Counted from the stretch's first letter, positions 1-11,213 are shown. The stretch: DNA of 64,000 bases from Piezodorus guildinii (GCA_023052935.1 CM041295.1:20770880-20834879); one strand, 5' to 3'. Notes: generated by a model not told the origin, from the letters alone. Numbers and translations: made by a program.

Positions 1-368
1 TAGCCATTTTTATAGTAGTACCCTTCTCCTCCCCCTCCCCTTCATGGACATCTGATTTGGTCATGTGGTTTTGACTAGGAAGCAGCTACCCACACTAAGT
101 AAGGGTGCATTTTTGTATTTATCAGTTATTGGTTTCATAATTATTAATTAAATTTTAATCATTTTAATTGGATTTGTGCAATGATGAACATGGTACATCA
201 ACTGAGTCTATTTATATATAGTTTTTTTTTTTTTTATATTGGAATGTGTTTCATTGTTCAGGTTTTGTCATTTTCAGTTATAGTTTTAAATTGTTATGAT
301 AAAATTTTAAGATTGTTAACGTTAATCTCATAAATTATTAATTTATTTTGACTGTATATATAAACATG

Positions 369-401
<33 letters not shown>

Positions 402-595
402 TGTATATGGGTATATGTATATATATATATAGAGTGCGTGTATGTATGAATGTATGTATGTATATGTGTATATATATATTTTATTTATCCTTTTATCATA
501 CAATCTAACATAGTTGTATGGTTTCATGACAAATTGTAAGACGATTATTTGTAACTTGACAATATTTTGTACTTTTAGATCTAAGTTGTTCCACT

Positions 596-632
596 GCACC
601 AGAAGATGGCATTGTTAGCCGAAACGTAGTGC
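596..632 (+). ncRNA. Hammerhead-ribozyme-like motif, PLE pLTR copy A
   Basis: Order seen: GCAC, CAGAAGA, TGGC-loop-GCC hairpin, GAAACGTA, GTGC. GCAC/GTGC can form stem I, GGC/GCC stem II, and ACGT is a self-complementary loop-less stem III followed by A as cleavage-site base. The core should read CUGANGA; here U4 is replaced by A, and one extra U sits before stem II. It is probably a decayed type-I hammerhead of the kind known from PLE pLTRs. Cleavage is not expected from this copy unless the fold tolerates the change. Confidence 0.55.
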
Positions 633-734
633 GAATATTTTTTTTCAATAAAATAGTGGTGAAGTAGACATCAGCCTCCAATTTTTTTATAAAAAATTTG
701 ACCTTCACCTAAAAGAATCTACACCTTAGATATA

Positions 735-3245
735 ATGACCAGTAACAGGCTGACTGGTAGAAGCGAAGAATTGTGGAACAATTTTAAGAAGTTCATCAAT
801 GGTTTAAGTGAAGTACAAAGTAGAGACATTAGCAGTATAATGAATATTTCTGACAAAATTGTTAGAGGCAGGATAAAGTTGAGGTACTTATGTTCATTTA
901 AGAATTTAAAGGATACAATACCTATTCACATCATCAAAGCCATTATGCCCATTGAAAATTTATTCAACACCAAATTCTTAAACTCTTGCAGATTTAAAGA
1001 TAGAAACAAAATAATTTCAATAGCCAAGTTCATATTAACATTGGAAATTAAACAGACTCATTGGTACATACACCTGTTGATTAATAATATGGAAAATATT
1101 TTCAAAAAAATCAATAATAAAGAGATAGTATTGCTCATCAAGAGTAGAATAGATGATGTTGTAGTTAAAATGTTAGAATTTAACATGGATAAAATTAACA
1201 CTAAAACTAACAGGAAATATAAACCTAAACTTAACAAACCTTATTATTTTAAAAATAAACCACAGACACTCTCTTTTAATTCAAGCAACTTAATTGACAC
1301 ACACATTGATCACAGCACTCACAATGAGAATACCTTGCTAGATAAATATAATAGATTACATGAAAGTAACAGGTTAGACATATTAACCAGCACAACAATT
1401 CCTAATAACATTAAGAATATACTTTCACTAGGATGCAATTTTAATACCATACCATCCAACATAAACAAAGAAATAATAAATATAATAGCTGATACAGAAG
1501 TTATTATTAATGACATATTAATATCTGACAACCACAAGGCATGTATTAGAAATGAGGTGAACAAAAATATAAGTAATTACATAGATAATAACCGTAAGAT
1601 GAAAAACATTGATAAATATAATAATAAGTCATTATATTTCCTGAAAGAAAAATTACATCAACAAATTAATAAAGACTTAATAGCTACAAAATTGTTTTTT
1701 AAAAACAATAAGAATTTAATTGTACTTAAAACAGATAAAACTAAAAAAACAGTAATCATGGAGGAGGAGGATTATGATATTAAGCTCAAACTATTACTTG
1801 AAGATAAAAACACATATAGGAAGGTCAGACATGATCCAGCCAAATCCACATACAAAATAGTTGAGAATTATGTTAATAAATTAATTAAGGAAGGCTTTAT
1901 TAAGAAAGAGAATAAAATAAAACTTATTAACCCAAACTATATCAATCCTAGAATTCATGGTTTAGTTAAGACTCATAAAGCTGGTCATCCACTTAGACCC
2001 ATAGTTGACAATACAGGTTCCATCACAGAGAGATTGTCTAAATATTTAAATCCAACACTCAACTATTTAAATAGTTTGAATAGATATGACGTTAAGAATT
2101 CCTTAGAAGCTAAGAATATCATTGAAAAAGTGCATTTTGTTCATGATAATTTAACATTAGTCAGTTATGATGTTGAAAATTTATTTTCCAATGTAAAAAT
2201 ACAAGACATTATTAAAATCATAGACTTAAATTGGGAACACATTGAACCTCACACAGTTATAAAGAATAAAAAAACTTATATTGAAGGCATTAAAATTTGT
2301 TGCGAAAATTGTTATTTTTCATATAAAGGAGAATATTACAGAATGATAAAGGGTATTCCTATGGGCGGTTCCATGAGCGTTAATCTAGCAGGAATTATCA
2401 TGAATAAAACTTTAGATAATGCAGTAGCACAATATAATAAACCCCTACCCATCATCGTCAAATATATTGATGACATTTTGACATTAATTGATCATGATGA
2501 CATAAAGGTTATTTTAGATATCCTCAATTCGATAACCAACCTTAAATTCACATACGAAGCAGAAATAGATCACCACTTAAGATTCTTAGATATTGATGTA
2601 CATAGTAATAACAACAGAATAACCACAGAATGGACTAAGAAGGAAATCACCAGTAATAGAATTTTAAATTTTTACAGTAACCACAGCAAACATCAAATAG
2701 TTAATACTGCATACAATTTAATATACCGTGCAATCACCTTAACAAGTTCGAATTATTTAGAGACAACAAAAGACAGAATTTATAACATGCTATTAGAAAA
2801 TTTTTATCCAATAAAACTAATACATAAATTATGGCATAAGGGTTTAAACCATAAAGCAATAGATTTCTCTGACCTTAATAATAGTATTAATACTCATAAT
2901 AATTACAGTAACAATACAGTTAACAAACCTATAATTCAATCACATAATAACAATAGAAAACTCATCACACATTATTTTCAACCGACCGTTTTGAATATCA
3001 ACAATAGTAATAATCCAGCTAATATTTTAGATAGGGACACAGATTGTAATAACACCAATAGACCTAAATATTATTCAATAACAAATATACATAATTTAAC
3101 TGACCAACTGATACAAACTTTTAAAAAATATGACATAATAGATATTAAATTTGCAAAAAAACCGATCAATAAATTAGCTCATATTTACACAAACAAAAAA
3201 GACAAAATAGACAAACTCAAAAAAACTAACGTCATCTATAAATAA
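735..3245 (+). CDS. PLE reverse transcriptase ORF, 836 aa (frameshifted before GIY-YIG)
   Basis: Starts at ATG 735 directly after the pLTR. The N-terminal half is Asn/Lys/Ile-rich without recognised motifs. RT motifs follow: VSYDVENLFSNV near residue 478 (first catalytic Asp), GIPMGGSMSVNLAG near residue 540 and YIDDILTLID near residue 578 (catalytic DD). The ORF ends at VIYK-stop, exactly where a one-base deletion in an A run separates it from the GIY-YIG frame continuing to 3,586. The minus-strand relative at 62.6 kb keeps this joint in frame (VIYKIKCSDC), so copy A is shifted here. Target-primed reverse transcription is the known role of such proteins. Confidence 0.93.
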   Translation: MTSNRLTGRSEELWNNFKKFINGLSEVQSRDISSIMNISDKIVRGRIKLRYLCSFKNLKDTIPIHIIKAIMPIENLFNTKFLNSCRFKDRNKIISIAKFILTLEIKQTHWYIHLLINNMENIFKKINNKEIVLLIKSRIDDVVVKMLEFNMDKINTKTNRKYKPKLNKPYYFKNKPQTLSFNSSNLIDTHIDHSTHNENTLLDKYNRLHESNRLDILTSTTIPNNIKNILSLGCNFNTIPSNINKEIINIIADTEVIINDILISDNHKACIRNEVNKNISNYIDNNRKMKNIDKYNNKSLYFLKEKLHQQINKDLIATKLFFKNNKNLIVLKTDKTKKTVIMEEEDYDIKLKLLLEDKNTYRKVRHDPAKSTYKIVENYVNKLIKEGFIKKENKIKLINPNYINPRIHGLVKTHKAGHPLRPIVDNTGSITERLSKYLNPTLNYLNSLNRYDVKNSLEAKNIIEKVHFVHDNLTLVSYDVENLFSNVKIQDIIKIIDLNWEHIEPHTVIKNKKTYIEGIKICCENCYFSYKGEYYRMIKGIPMGGSMSVNLAGIIMNKTLDNAVAQYNKPLPIIVKYIDDILTLIDHDDIKVILDILNSITNLKFTYEAEIDHHLRFLDIDVHSNNNRITTEWTKKEITSNRILNFYSNHSKHQIVNTAYNLIYRAITLTSSNYLETTKDRIYNMLLENFYPIKLIHKLWHKGLNHKAIDFSDLNNSINTHNNYSNNTVNKPIIQSHNNNRKLITHYFQPTVLNINNSNNPANILDRDTDCNNTNRPKYYSITNIHNLTDQLIQTFKKYDIIDIKFAKKPINKLAHIYTNKKDKIDKLKKTNVIYK

Positions 3246-3586
3246 AGTGTTCCGACTGCAACAGAATCAACAATAAAAATTTAATTTACATTGGACAAAC
3301 TAAACAAAATCTAAACAGCAGAATCTCTCAACATACCAGTAACTGCAAATCCACCATCAAAAAATATAATAAAGCCACTGGCTTATCAACGCATAGCACA
3401 GAATATAAGCACCAATTTGACTTCAACAACCCAGAAATTTTAGAAATAGAAAACAATAATAAAAAAAGAAGAATATTAGAGGCCATTCACATCACTAAAA
3501 ACATCAAACAGGTATGTAATTTTCAACAAGACACCCAAACATTATGTAATGCATATACCAACATCATCCACAAACTAAATATATAA
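3242..3586 (+). pseudogene. PLE GIY-YIG endonuclease segment, out of frame with RT
   Basis: In the -1 frame relative to the RT ORF this reads KCSDCNRINNKNLIYIGQTK and continues to a TAA at 3,584-3,586. The upstream VIYKI and IYIGQTK with a later Arg/His-rich region and a conserved Glu-type segment (RRILEAIHI) are the GIY-YIG nuclease fold used by Penelope-type PLEs. The frameshift leaves it untranslated unless ribosomes slip in the A run. Confidence 0.85.
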
Positions 3587-4063
3587 TAATAGTAGTTGCA
3601 TAAAACATACCTTTCATTCATCAGGTTTTAAAAAAAATTTTTTTTTTTTTTTTTCTTTCTTTCTCTTTTAAATTTGATTTAATTTTTAAATGATTAGCCA
3701 TTTTTATAGTAGTACCCTTCTCCTCCCCCTCCCCTTCATGGACATCTGATTTGGTCATGTGGTTTTGACTAGGAAGCAGCTACCCACACTAAGTAAGGGT
3801 GCATTTTTGTATTTATCAGTTATTGGTTTCATAATTATTAATTAAATTTTAATCATTTTAATTGGATTTGTGCAATGATGAACATGGTACATCAACTGAG
3901 TCTATTTATATATAGTTTTTTTTTTTTTTTATATTGGAATGTGTTTCATTGTTCAGGTTTTGTCATGTTCAGTTATAGTTTTAAATTGTTATGATAAAAT
4001 TTTAAGATTGTTAACGTTAATCTCATAAATTATTAATTTATTTTGACTGTATATATAAACATG

Positions 4064-4096
<33 letters not shown>

Positions 4097-4290
4097 TGTA
4101 TATGGGTATATGTATATATATATATAGAGTGCGTGTATGTATGAATGTATGTATGTATATGTGTATATATATATTTTATTTATCCTTTTATCATACAATC
4201 TAACATAGTTGTATGGTTTCATGACAAATTGTAAGACGATTATTTGTAACTTGACAATATTTTGTACTTTTAGATCTAAGTTGTTCCACT

Positions 4291-4327
4291 GCACCAGAAG
4301 ATGGCATTGTTAGCCGAAACGTAGTGC
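4291..4327 (+). ncRNA. Hammerhead-like motif, PLE pLTR copy B
   Basis: Identical to the copy A motif: stem I GCAC/GTGC, core CAGAAGA with the U4-to-A change, GGC/GCC stem II, GAAACGTA. Confidence 0.5.
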
Positions 4328-4429
4328 GAATATTTTTTTTCAATAAAATAGTGGTGAAGTAGACATCAGCCTCCAATTTTTTTATAAAAAATTTGACCTT
4401 CACCTAAAAGAATCTACACCTTAGATATA

Positions 4430-5512
4430 ATGACCAGTAACAGGCTGACTGGTAGAAGCGAAGAATTGTGGAACAATTTTAAGAAGTTCATCAATGGTTT
4501 AAGTGAAGTACAAAGTAGAGACATTAGCAGTATAATGAATATTTCTGACAAAATTGTTAGAGGCAGGATAAAGTTGAGGTACTTATGTTCATTTAAGAAT
4601 TTAAAGGATACAATACCTATTCACATCATCAAAGCCATTATGCCCATTGAAAATTTATTCAACACCAAATTCTTAAACTCTTGCAGATTTAAAGATAGAA
4701 ACAAAATAATTTCAATAGCCAAGTTCATATTAACATTGGAAATTAAACAGACTCATTGGTACATACACCTGTTGATTAATAATATGGAAAATATTTTCAA
4801 AAAAATCAATAATAAAGAGATAGTATTGCTCATCAAGAGTAGAATAGATGATGTTGTAGTTAAAATGTTAGAATTTAACATGGATAAAATTAACACTAAA
4901 ACTAACAGGAAATATAAACCTAAACTTAACAAACCTTATTATTTTAAAAATAAACCACAGACACTCTCTTTTAATTCAAGCAACTTAATTGACACACACA
5001 TTGATCACAGCACTCACAATGAGAATACCTTGCTAGATAAATATAATAGATTACATGAAAGTAACAGGTTAGACATATTAACCAGCACAACAATTCCTAA
5101 TAACATTAAGAATATACTTTCACTAGGATGCAATTTTAATACCATACCATCCAACATAAACAAAGAAATAATAAATATAATAGCTGATACAGAAGTTATT
5201 ATTAATGACATATTAATATCTGACAACCACAAGGCATGTATAAGAAATGAGGTGAACAAAAATATAAGTAATTACATAGATAATAACCGTAAGATGAAAA
5301 ACATTGATAAATATAATAATAAGTCATTATATTTCCTGAAAGAAAAATTACATCAACAAATTAATAAAGACTTAATAGCTACAAAATTGTTTTTTAAAAA
5401 CAATAAGAATTTAATTGTACTTAAAACAGATAAAACTAAAAAAACAGTAATCATGGAGGAGGAGGATTATGATATTAAGCTCAAACTATTACTTGAAGAT
5501 AAAAACATGTAA
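4430..5512 (+). pseudogene. PLE ORF copy B, truncated by deletion (360 aa)
   Basis: Same N-terminus as the copy A ORF for about 359 codons, then a Met and a stop created by the deletion junction. No RT motif remains. One synonymous-scale difference from copy A is visible near 5,240. Confidence 0.9.
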
Positions 5513-5656
5513 TGCATATACCAACATCATCCACAAACTAAATATATAATAATAGTAGTTGCATAAAACATACCTTTCATTCATCAGGTTTTAAAAAAAA
5601 ATTTTTTTTTTTTTTTCTTTCTTTCTCTTTTAAATTTGATTTAATTTTTAAATGAT

Positions 5657-6025
5657 TAGCCATTTTTATAGTAGTACCCTTCTCCTCCCCCTCCCCTTCA
5701 TGGACATCTGATTTGGTCATGTGGTTTTGACTAGGAAGCAGCTACCCACACTAAGTAAGGGTGCATTTTTGTATTTATCAGTTATTGGTTTCATAATTAT
5801 TAATTAAATTTTAATCATTTTAATTGGATTTGTGCAATGATGAACATGGTACATCAACTGAGTCTATTTATATATAGTTTTTTTTTTTTTTATATTGGAA
5901 TGTGTTTCATTGTTCAGGTTTTGTCATGTTCAGTTATAGTTTTAAATTGTTATGATAAAATTTTAAGATTGTTAACGTTAATCTCATAAATTATTAATTT
6001 ATTTTGACTGTATATATAAACATGT

Positions 6026-6061
<36 letters not shown>

Positions 6062-6350
6062 TGTATATGGGTATATGTATATATATATATATAGAGTGCG
6101 TGTATGTATGAATGTATGTATGTATATGTGTATATATATATTTTATTTATCCTTTTATCATACAATCTAACATAGTTGTATGGTTTCATGACAAATTGTA
6201 AGACGATTATTTGTAACTTGACAATATTTTGTACTTTTAGATCTAAGTTGTTCCACTGCACCAGAAGATGGCATTGTTAGCCGAAACGTAGTGCGAATAT
6301 TTTTTTTCAATAAAATAGTGGTGAAGTAGACATCAGCCTCCAATTTTTTT
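5657..6350 (+). mobile_element. Solo PLE pLTR, copy C (3' end of the array)
   Basis: Third repetition of the pLTR. It has a longer GT/TA microsatellite than copies A and B. It keeps the hammerhead-like motif and the AATAAAATAGTGG segment after it, then breaks into unrelated sequence at about 6,350, before the ORF start. Ending the array with a pLTR is expected for Penelope-type insertions. Confidence 0.88.
6258..6294 (+). ncRNA. Hammerhead-like motif, PLE pLTR copy C
   Basis: Same sequence as in copies A and B, including the CAGAAGA core change. Confidence 0.5.
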
Positions 6351-7166
6351 GATTAAAGGTTCAATTATAAACTGCTGATTCTTGTATGACATGTACAAAG
6401 ATTAATGAAGGATTTGAGTGGTTGAAAGTAGAATAATACAGGGAAGAACAAGATTATGGTAATTAGGAAAAATAAACCTAATATACTATCACAAAATTAT
6501 GCCAGAAGGGAGCGATAATATTTCGCGACAGTCCAGTTTCCAACATCTGGGAAATCTTAAAATATAAAAGAGAAAATAATTAAATTGAGATGAGCTAATA
6601 ATGAATACAATGCATTTTACAAGCTTTTAAGAAAAAAAAAAAAAAATCGAAGTCGATATTTTATAAAACTCAATCATATAGGTGAAGACCTATGCATGCT
6701 GAACACTAACACAATCCAGTTCAAGAACTAAAAAGCTCAAACAATGTCAAAGAAAGGTTTAACAACTAAACAAGGAACTATATCCTTTATAAAGGGACTT
6801 AACAATCTAAAGTTTCAAGAGAAAGGCATAAAGTGGCAAAGACACGTATATAGAATGAGTAAGTTCTTCTTTAAGTAAACCTAAGGGGTAAAATTTCCCA
6901 GATGACCAAGAGATAGTTGGGAGGGGAAGGGGATAGTCTTGGAGAATACAAGAATGAATGGCATCTTAATCACTCAAGAAAAATAAATTTTTAATATTAT
7001 AACATTGTAGTAATTTTTTTTTGGAAATGCCTTAATCATTATATTAATATAATTGACTTAAAACATGAAAATTGTAAAGGACATTGTTCTGTCTTCCGGC
7101 AATCGCTTTCCCAAACAGCCAAAAGACATTTCACAATAGTCCAGTCCAAAAGACATTACAAAATAC
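6351..7166. other. Intergenic, nothing recognised
   Basis: AT-rich sequence after the PLE array. No coding motif, RNA or repeat boundary is evident, apart from short A runs and CAGTCCAGT-like words near 6,525 and 7,140. Confidence 0.5.
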
Positions 7167-7170
7167 ATAA

Positions 7171-8526
7171 GGGTCAATCCATTTGAAATTGTCCAGGCCT
7201 TGCCGCTCAACATTTTTGATTTTGGTGATTTTTTGACCAGTTATTCTTTATCCTTTTGTGAATATAAAACCATAAATAATTTTTTTTTTTCTAGCCAATA
7301 CTTTTAGTGTTGCAGCTGTTTTAAGTTAGCTTCACGGGCAAAAACATATCATGAGAAAATCTTTCTAATTCCTGTAGTTTTTTAGATATCAAATCAAAAC
7401 AAAAATTAACAGTAAGATAAAGACATGCTTTGTATTTTTTGTCCAAATGACTCATTCCCTAAATAGTGAAGAAAGTTGTAAAAAAATCCTCGAAAATGAC
7501 TAAAAAATGAGACTTTTAGTGAGATAAAAGTATGTAAAGGAAAAGATACTCATTATTTTTTCCTCTGTGGCTTAGTCATAGTCCTACTTGTAAAAATTTC
7601 GATCTTGAGAACATAGTCCTTTTTTGTATACGAATTTTCAAAATTGGCAAGAATAAAATTTAGCAGCTGAGACTTATAACTGGTTATAGTGTTAATAATT
7701 TGGTTTGGTTGGTGAGATGAGGGCCACTTTGACAAGACAAGTAATATTTTATATATTATATTTCAACGACAAAGTGGCCGATAAATTTTATTCTATCATA
7801 CTTATCATATAGAGGTATAATCTGTATGAGTTTTATTATTTTTCACTCTGTCCTTTTTGAGATATTTTACTGAGCTGGAAAATAATCCTTTTTTGAAAAT
7901 TTATATTAAAAAAGGTATACAGCCCACCCAATCAAAATTTTTAAAACAAGTAGTGCAATGATAAGCCTATATAAGGAAAAATAATTATGCATGAAAATCA
8001 TTTCTAACCTCCCTGGTCATAGCGCCCTAAAGGTTTCAGTTGATGTAATTTTTCGTGATTTTTTTAAACTATATTCTTGGCTACTTAGGTAACATGTTGT
8101 AAGGACCAAAATTATATAAAATACTCTTATGATCATTCTAGTTTTTTTTTGGTTCTTAAATATGCAAAATTACCAAAAAGTCTCGTTTTTTAGTCATGTT
8201 CGAGAATTTTTTAAACAACTTTCTTCACTATTTAGGAAATGAGTCATAGGGACAAAAAATACAAAGCAAGGTTTTATCTTATTGTTAATTTTTGTTTTGA
8301 CTTGATACCTAAAAATTACAGGAATTAGAAAGATTTTCTCATGATATGTTTTTGCCCGTGAAACTGACTTAAAACGGATGCAAAACTAAAAGTATTGGCT
8401 AGAAAAAAAATATTTATGGTTTTATATTCACGAAAGGATAGAGAATAACTGGTCAAAAAATCACCAAAATCAAAAATGTCGAGCGGCAAAATTAATGAAA
8501 GTCTACCATTTCAAATGGATTAAACC
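7171..8526. mobile_element. Foldback/MITE-like element with ~350-bp inverted arms
   Basis: The left arm (7,171 to about 7,518) and right arm (about 8,178 to 8,526) are diverged inverted copies of each other along their whole length, for example CCATTTGAAAT near the left end against ATTTCAAATGG at the right, and CATGAGAAAATCTTTCTAAT against its complement at 8,320. The outermost bases read GGGTCAATCC and GGATTAAACC. The flanking ATAA at 7,167-7,170 and 8,527-8,530 may be a 4-bp target duplication. No transposase is visible inside, so it is non-autonomous; the superfamily is unclear. Confidence 0.8.
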
Positions 8527-8534
8527 ATAATAGA

Positions 8535-8750
8535 TAAATAGATTAAGAAGTCACTGGCACATAAGCAGTTTTATCAGTAATGAACTGAATTTGGAAGATT
8601 TTTGTTGATAAAGGAATTAAGAGGAGAGGGGAAATGCTCAATCCCTGGGCAATATCTAAGGGCAGAGTAAGGAAGGCTGATATATACTGACTGGTAATAA
8701 CCTCTGTTTGGATATAGTAAGAGGAAAGATCAAAAACAATGATCATCATT
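8535..8750 (-). pseudogene. Degenerate LINE RT fragment (LINE-1 family)
   Basis: The minus strand reads DIAQGLSISPLLLIPLS with decayed flanks, resembling the AQGSSISPLLFN block of the LINE-1 family at 18,180 and 33,390. Short and damaged. Confidence 0.5.
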
Positions 8751-8759
8751 ATAAATTAT

Positions 8760-9620
8760 AGATTCACTGTATTTGTAGAATATTAAAAAAAGAATAATTA
8801 TTTTGATCAGTCATTCATAGTATACCTGTGTGCACAAGCAGATGTTAAGAAGATCAAACACAAAACTACAATATTTAACATCTTGAGAGACAGAAAGAAT
8901 ATCTTAAACTGGTTTAAAGATGATTAGAAATGAAACATAAAGAGATAGAAGGGGTAATGTAAACAAAATCCAATACAAATAATTAATTAGAAGTTCATTA
9001 CTTAAAAGCATTAAACATATATACAAACATATGCCAGAGCTCTTAATGACCAATTATACTATTTAATCTAATGACACAGTCTGTCTTAAAACAATATATA
9101 CACAAAGATATGTGTATATCTATAACACAAAAGGTTAATAGACAGATAGATTTATAGATAGTAAATTACAGGAATAAATATTTCCTTAATGCACTGAAAT
9201 CTTTTAGAATGAAATAATCGTGAAAAATACATATAATATAAACTAGCTGATGGACAAGTAACGTCAATTGATAATAACCAACATTTTTTTTTACACATTA
9301 AATACAAACTATATAAGTTCCTTGACAAGTAGATTGTTAAAACTTTACAAGTTCTTCTCTGATTAGATAAAATGAATCCACTGATGAAGAAGAATAAGTT
9401 TTGGACGAGTATCAGTGTGGAGTCCATCCTGGATAATCAACAAAAGACCATATTATTATCAATAAGTCTATACTACAAATAATTACATTGAAATACACCC
9501 ACCATAATCTCTTAAACATGAGAATTATGCTTAAAAATACTGAGAAAGGAATATAGAACAGCACAACCTTTTTGAGACTTAAATCAAGCCTATAATTGTG
9601 TAGAAAAATAAAGTACTTTA
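8760..9620. other. Non-coding stretch, nothing recognised
   Basis: AT-rich sequence downstream of the ABCA gene. No motif or repeat family identified. Confidence 0.5.
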
Positions 9621-9632
9621 TAAAAAAATAGT

Positions 9633-9905
9633 ATGGTATATAATCTCCTAAATCTTATTAGCCTTATTAAGATGACCCTTCAGAACAGCAAAAGAGTGAT
9701 GAAAGTCCAAGGAGATTTATCAAAGGTATCAACATTGATAAAGGCTTTTGGCATAGAAATTTTTTTTTTCCCTTTATTTTTCAATAAAGTGCTGGAAGTA
9801 GTCATGAGATTTATCAGCACAAGGTCAGGGAGATGTATGTACCACAGCTTTGCGGATGATGTAGTGATTACTAGAAGCCAACAGCCCGTAATTAAAGTTA
9901 ATTCT
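9633..9905 (+). pseudogene. Degenerate RT fragment (FADDVVITR)
   Basis: A plus-strand ORF contains SFADDVVITRSQQP, the catalytic box of a non-LTR reverse transcriptase, preceded by a weak KAFGIEIFF block. The rest is unrecognisable. The similar CFTNDLVIIARS at 23,670 may be the same family. Confidence 0.45.
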
Positions 9906-10994
9906 TGATTATAAAAAGGTGATTCATCAGCTATCTTCTTTTTAATACTAAATGATAAATTGATACACCTGCACAACACATAAATTAGTATTTTGGGAAC
10001 CATAGAATTTTATATGGTTTAACAGATTTCAGAAATAATTCATTGTAAAATGGTCTTGCGAAATAAGCAAAGGAAAACTATTCTCAAAATTGATGAATAA
10101 ATAAATAACAATCTTCCACAAAACAAATCAGGTTATAATAAATAAAAAAATCTGTTGAATTAGGATTTCTATGAATATCCTTGATCCTCCTTTGATTCTC
10201 AATAGCCTTTGAGTATCTATACATCACTTTTATTAATTTCTATATATCATTTGCTTATTAATTAAAACAACTCTGAAGAGAAAATGAACAAAATGGAACA
10301 TACTCATGTTTCAACAATGTTGTTTTTTAAACAATTTATAGCATTATAACAATAAAAAAAAAAATATTAATTAAAAGGTATACATTATACAATACAAATA
10401 CAACATAAATATGATAAAATAATTCTTTATTGTGACATAAGCATTAGACACATACATTTAATAAATAATGATTCAATATTAAAATAAATAATACATTTAA
10501 ATTATTAAGAAATACTATAATAACATGAAATAATAAGTATGTATTATAACACTAAACAAAAAAAAAAATAAAGCTAAGTCCAGTTATATTTACCTAAAAT
10601 TAAGGAAAAATATATCAATCACAGTAAAATTATGAGATAAAAGAAAATATATGCAAATAAAAATAAAATCTTAAATAATTAAGTAGAATATAAGACAGAA
10701 AATTTAACACAAATCAATCTGAAAATAGTGAAATATTTTCAAAATTTATCAAAAATAGAAGATCAATTTAAAAATATGAAAGTGTATAACCAACTTTTGA
10801 AACAGATTAAGCAAAATTATGAAAATAATTAGTTTCTACACTTTCCTGTATTCATTAAATAGGTGCAAAATCGTCTTACCTCTTTATAAGTTCCGCTTAA
10901 AAGCCCTAAGCATTTTTGGTATACATTTTTTAAGTAATTAGCCAGTATATTAATATAAATAATATATATCACTTTTAAGTAATAACAAAATAGC
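9906..10994. other. AT-rich sequence 3' of ABCA, nothing recognised
   Basis: Very A/T-rich with several short A runs and TTTATT hexamers. It may include the downstream end of the ABCA transcript, but no gene or repeat is supported. Confidence 0.5.
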
Positions 10995-11000
10995 TTTATT
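10995..11000 (-). terminator. Possible polyadenylation signal of the ABCA gene
   Basis: AATAAA on the minus strand about 50 nt after the ABCA stop codon. The position fits a short 3' UTR, but AATAAA is frequent by chance in this AT-rich sequence, so this is only the nearest candidate. Confidence 0.35.
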
Positions 11001-11048
11001 GAATGATTGTAATTTATATTATAAATATAATAGTTTTACAAAAATAAA

Positions 11049-11213
11049 TCAATAACTTTGTGTTTTTGCAAAAGAAAGGAACACCTGTTCCAAACTGGAA
11101 TCAGTAATGATGTAATCATCAATTATAATAAATCTTTTCTTTAAGCTCTCCATTGAACTAAATAATTCTGAGATCTTATACACATTTGTATCAATGTGAT
11201 AATGAAGAAGAAC
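11049..11213 (-). CDS. ABCA: ABCA terminal exon with stop codon
   Basis: 165 bp including TGA, acceptor TTTTCTAG. It reads VLLHYHIDTNVYKISELFSS, then IIDDYIITDSSLEQVFLSFA, then KTQSY and stop. SLEQVFLSFA is the near-terminal (T/S)LEQVF(L/I)xFA motif of ABCA proteins. The C-terminal extension after it is very short (5 residues). Confidence 0.95.
   Translation of the reverse strand, partial: VLLHYHIDTNVYKISELFSSMESLKKRFIIIDDYIITDSSLEQVFLSFAKTQSY

Larger units (their letters stand above)
1..3694 (+). mobile_element. Penelope-like element copy A (tandem array unit 1)
   Basis: First unit of a tandem array. The block starting at position 1 recurs almost identically at 3,695 and 5,657. Each unit has about 730 bp of non-coding pseudo-LTR (pLTR) with GT/TA microsatellites (371-440) and a hammerhead-like motif, then an RT ORF, a GIY-YIG segment and a T-rich 3' end. 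The window begins inside the array, so the true 5' limit is unseen. Head-to-tail partial units with pLTRs are the known architecture of Penelope-like retroelements. Copies A-C differ by only a few substitutions and repeat-length changes, so the array is young. Confidence 0.92.
3695..5656 (+). mobile_element. Penelope-like element copy B, internal 1,732-bp deletion
   Basis: Second tandem unit. It is near-identical to copy A up to the equivalent of A position 1,812, then jumps to A position 3,545 with one base of microhomology (junction at 5,507/5,508). The whole RT catalytic region and most of the GIY-YIG segment are missing. The pLTR, microsatellite and hammerhead-like motif (4,291-4,327) are retained. 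Confidence 0.92.

Noticed and set aside
294..708. Minus-strand ORFs of 101 and 67 aa in the PLE pLTR, repeated in copies B and C
   Set aside because: They are translations of GT/TA microsatellites and the non-coding pLTR; the peptide is low-complexity and repeats only because the DNA does.
1319..1564. 81-aa antisense ORF within the PLE RT ORF (and at 5,014)
   Set aside because: Shadow of the coding strand of an AT-rich gene; no motif.
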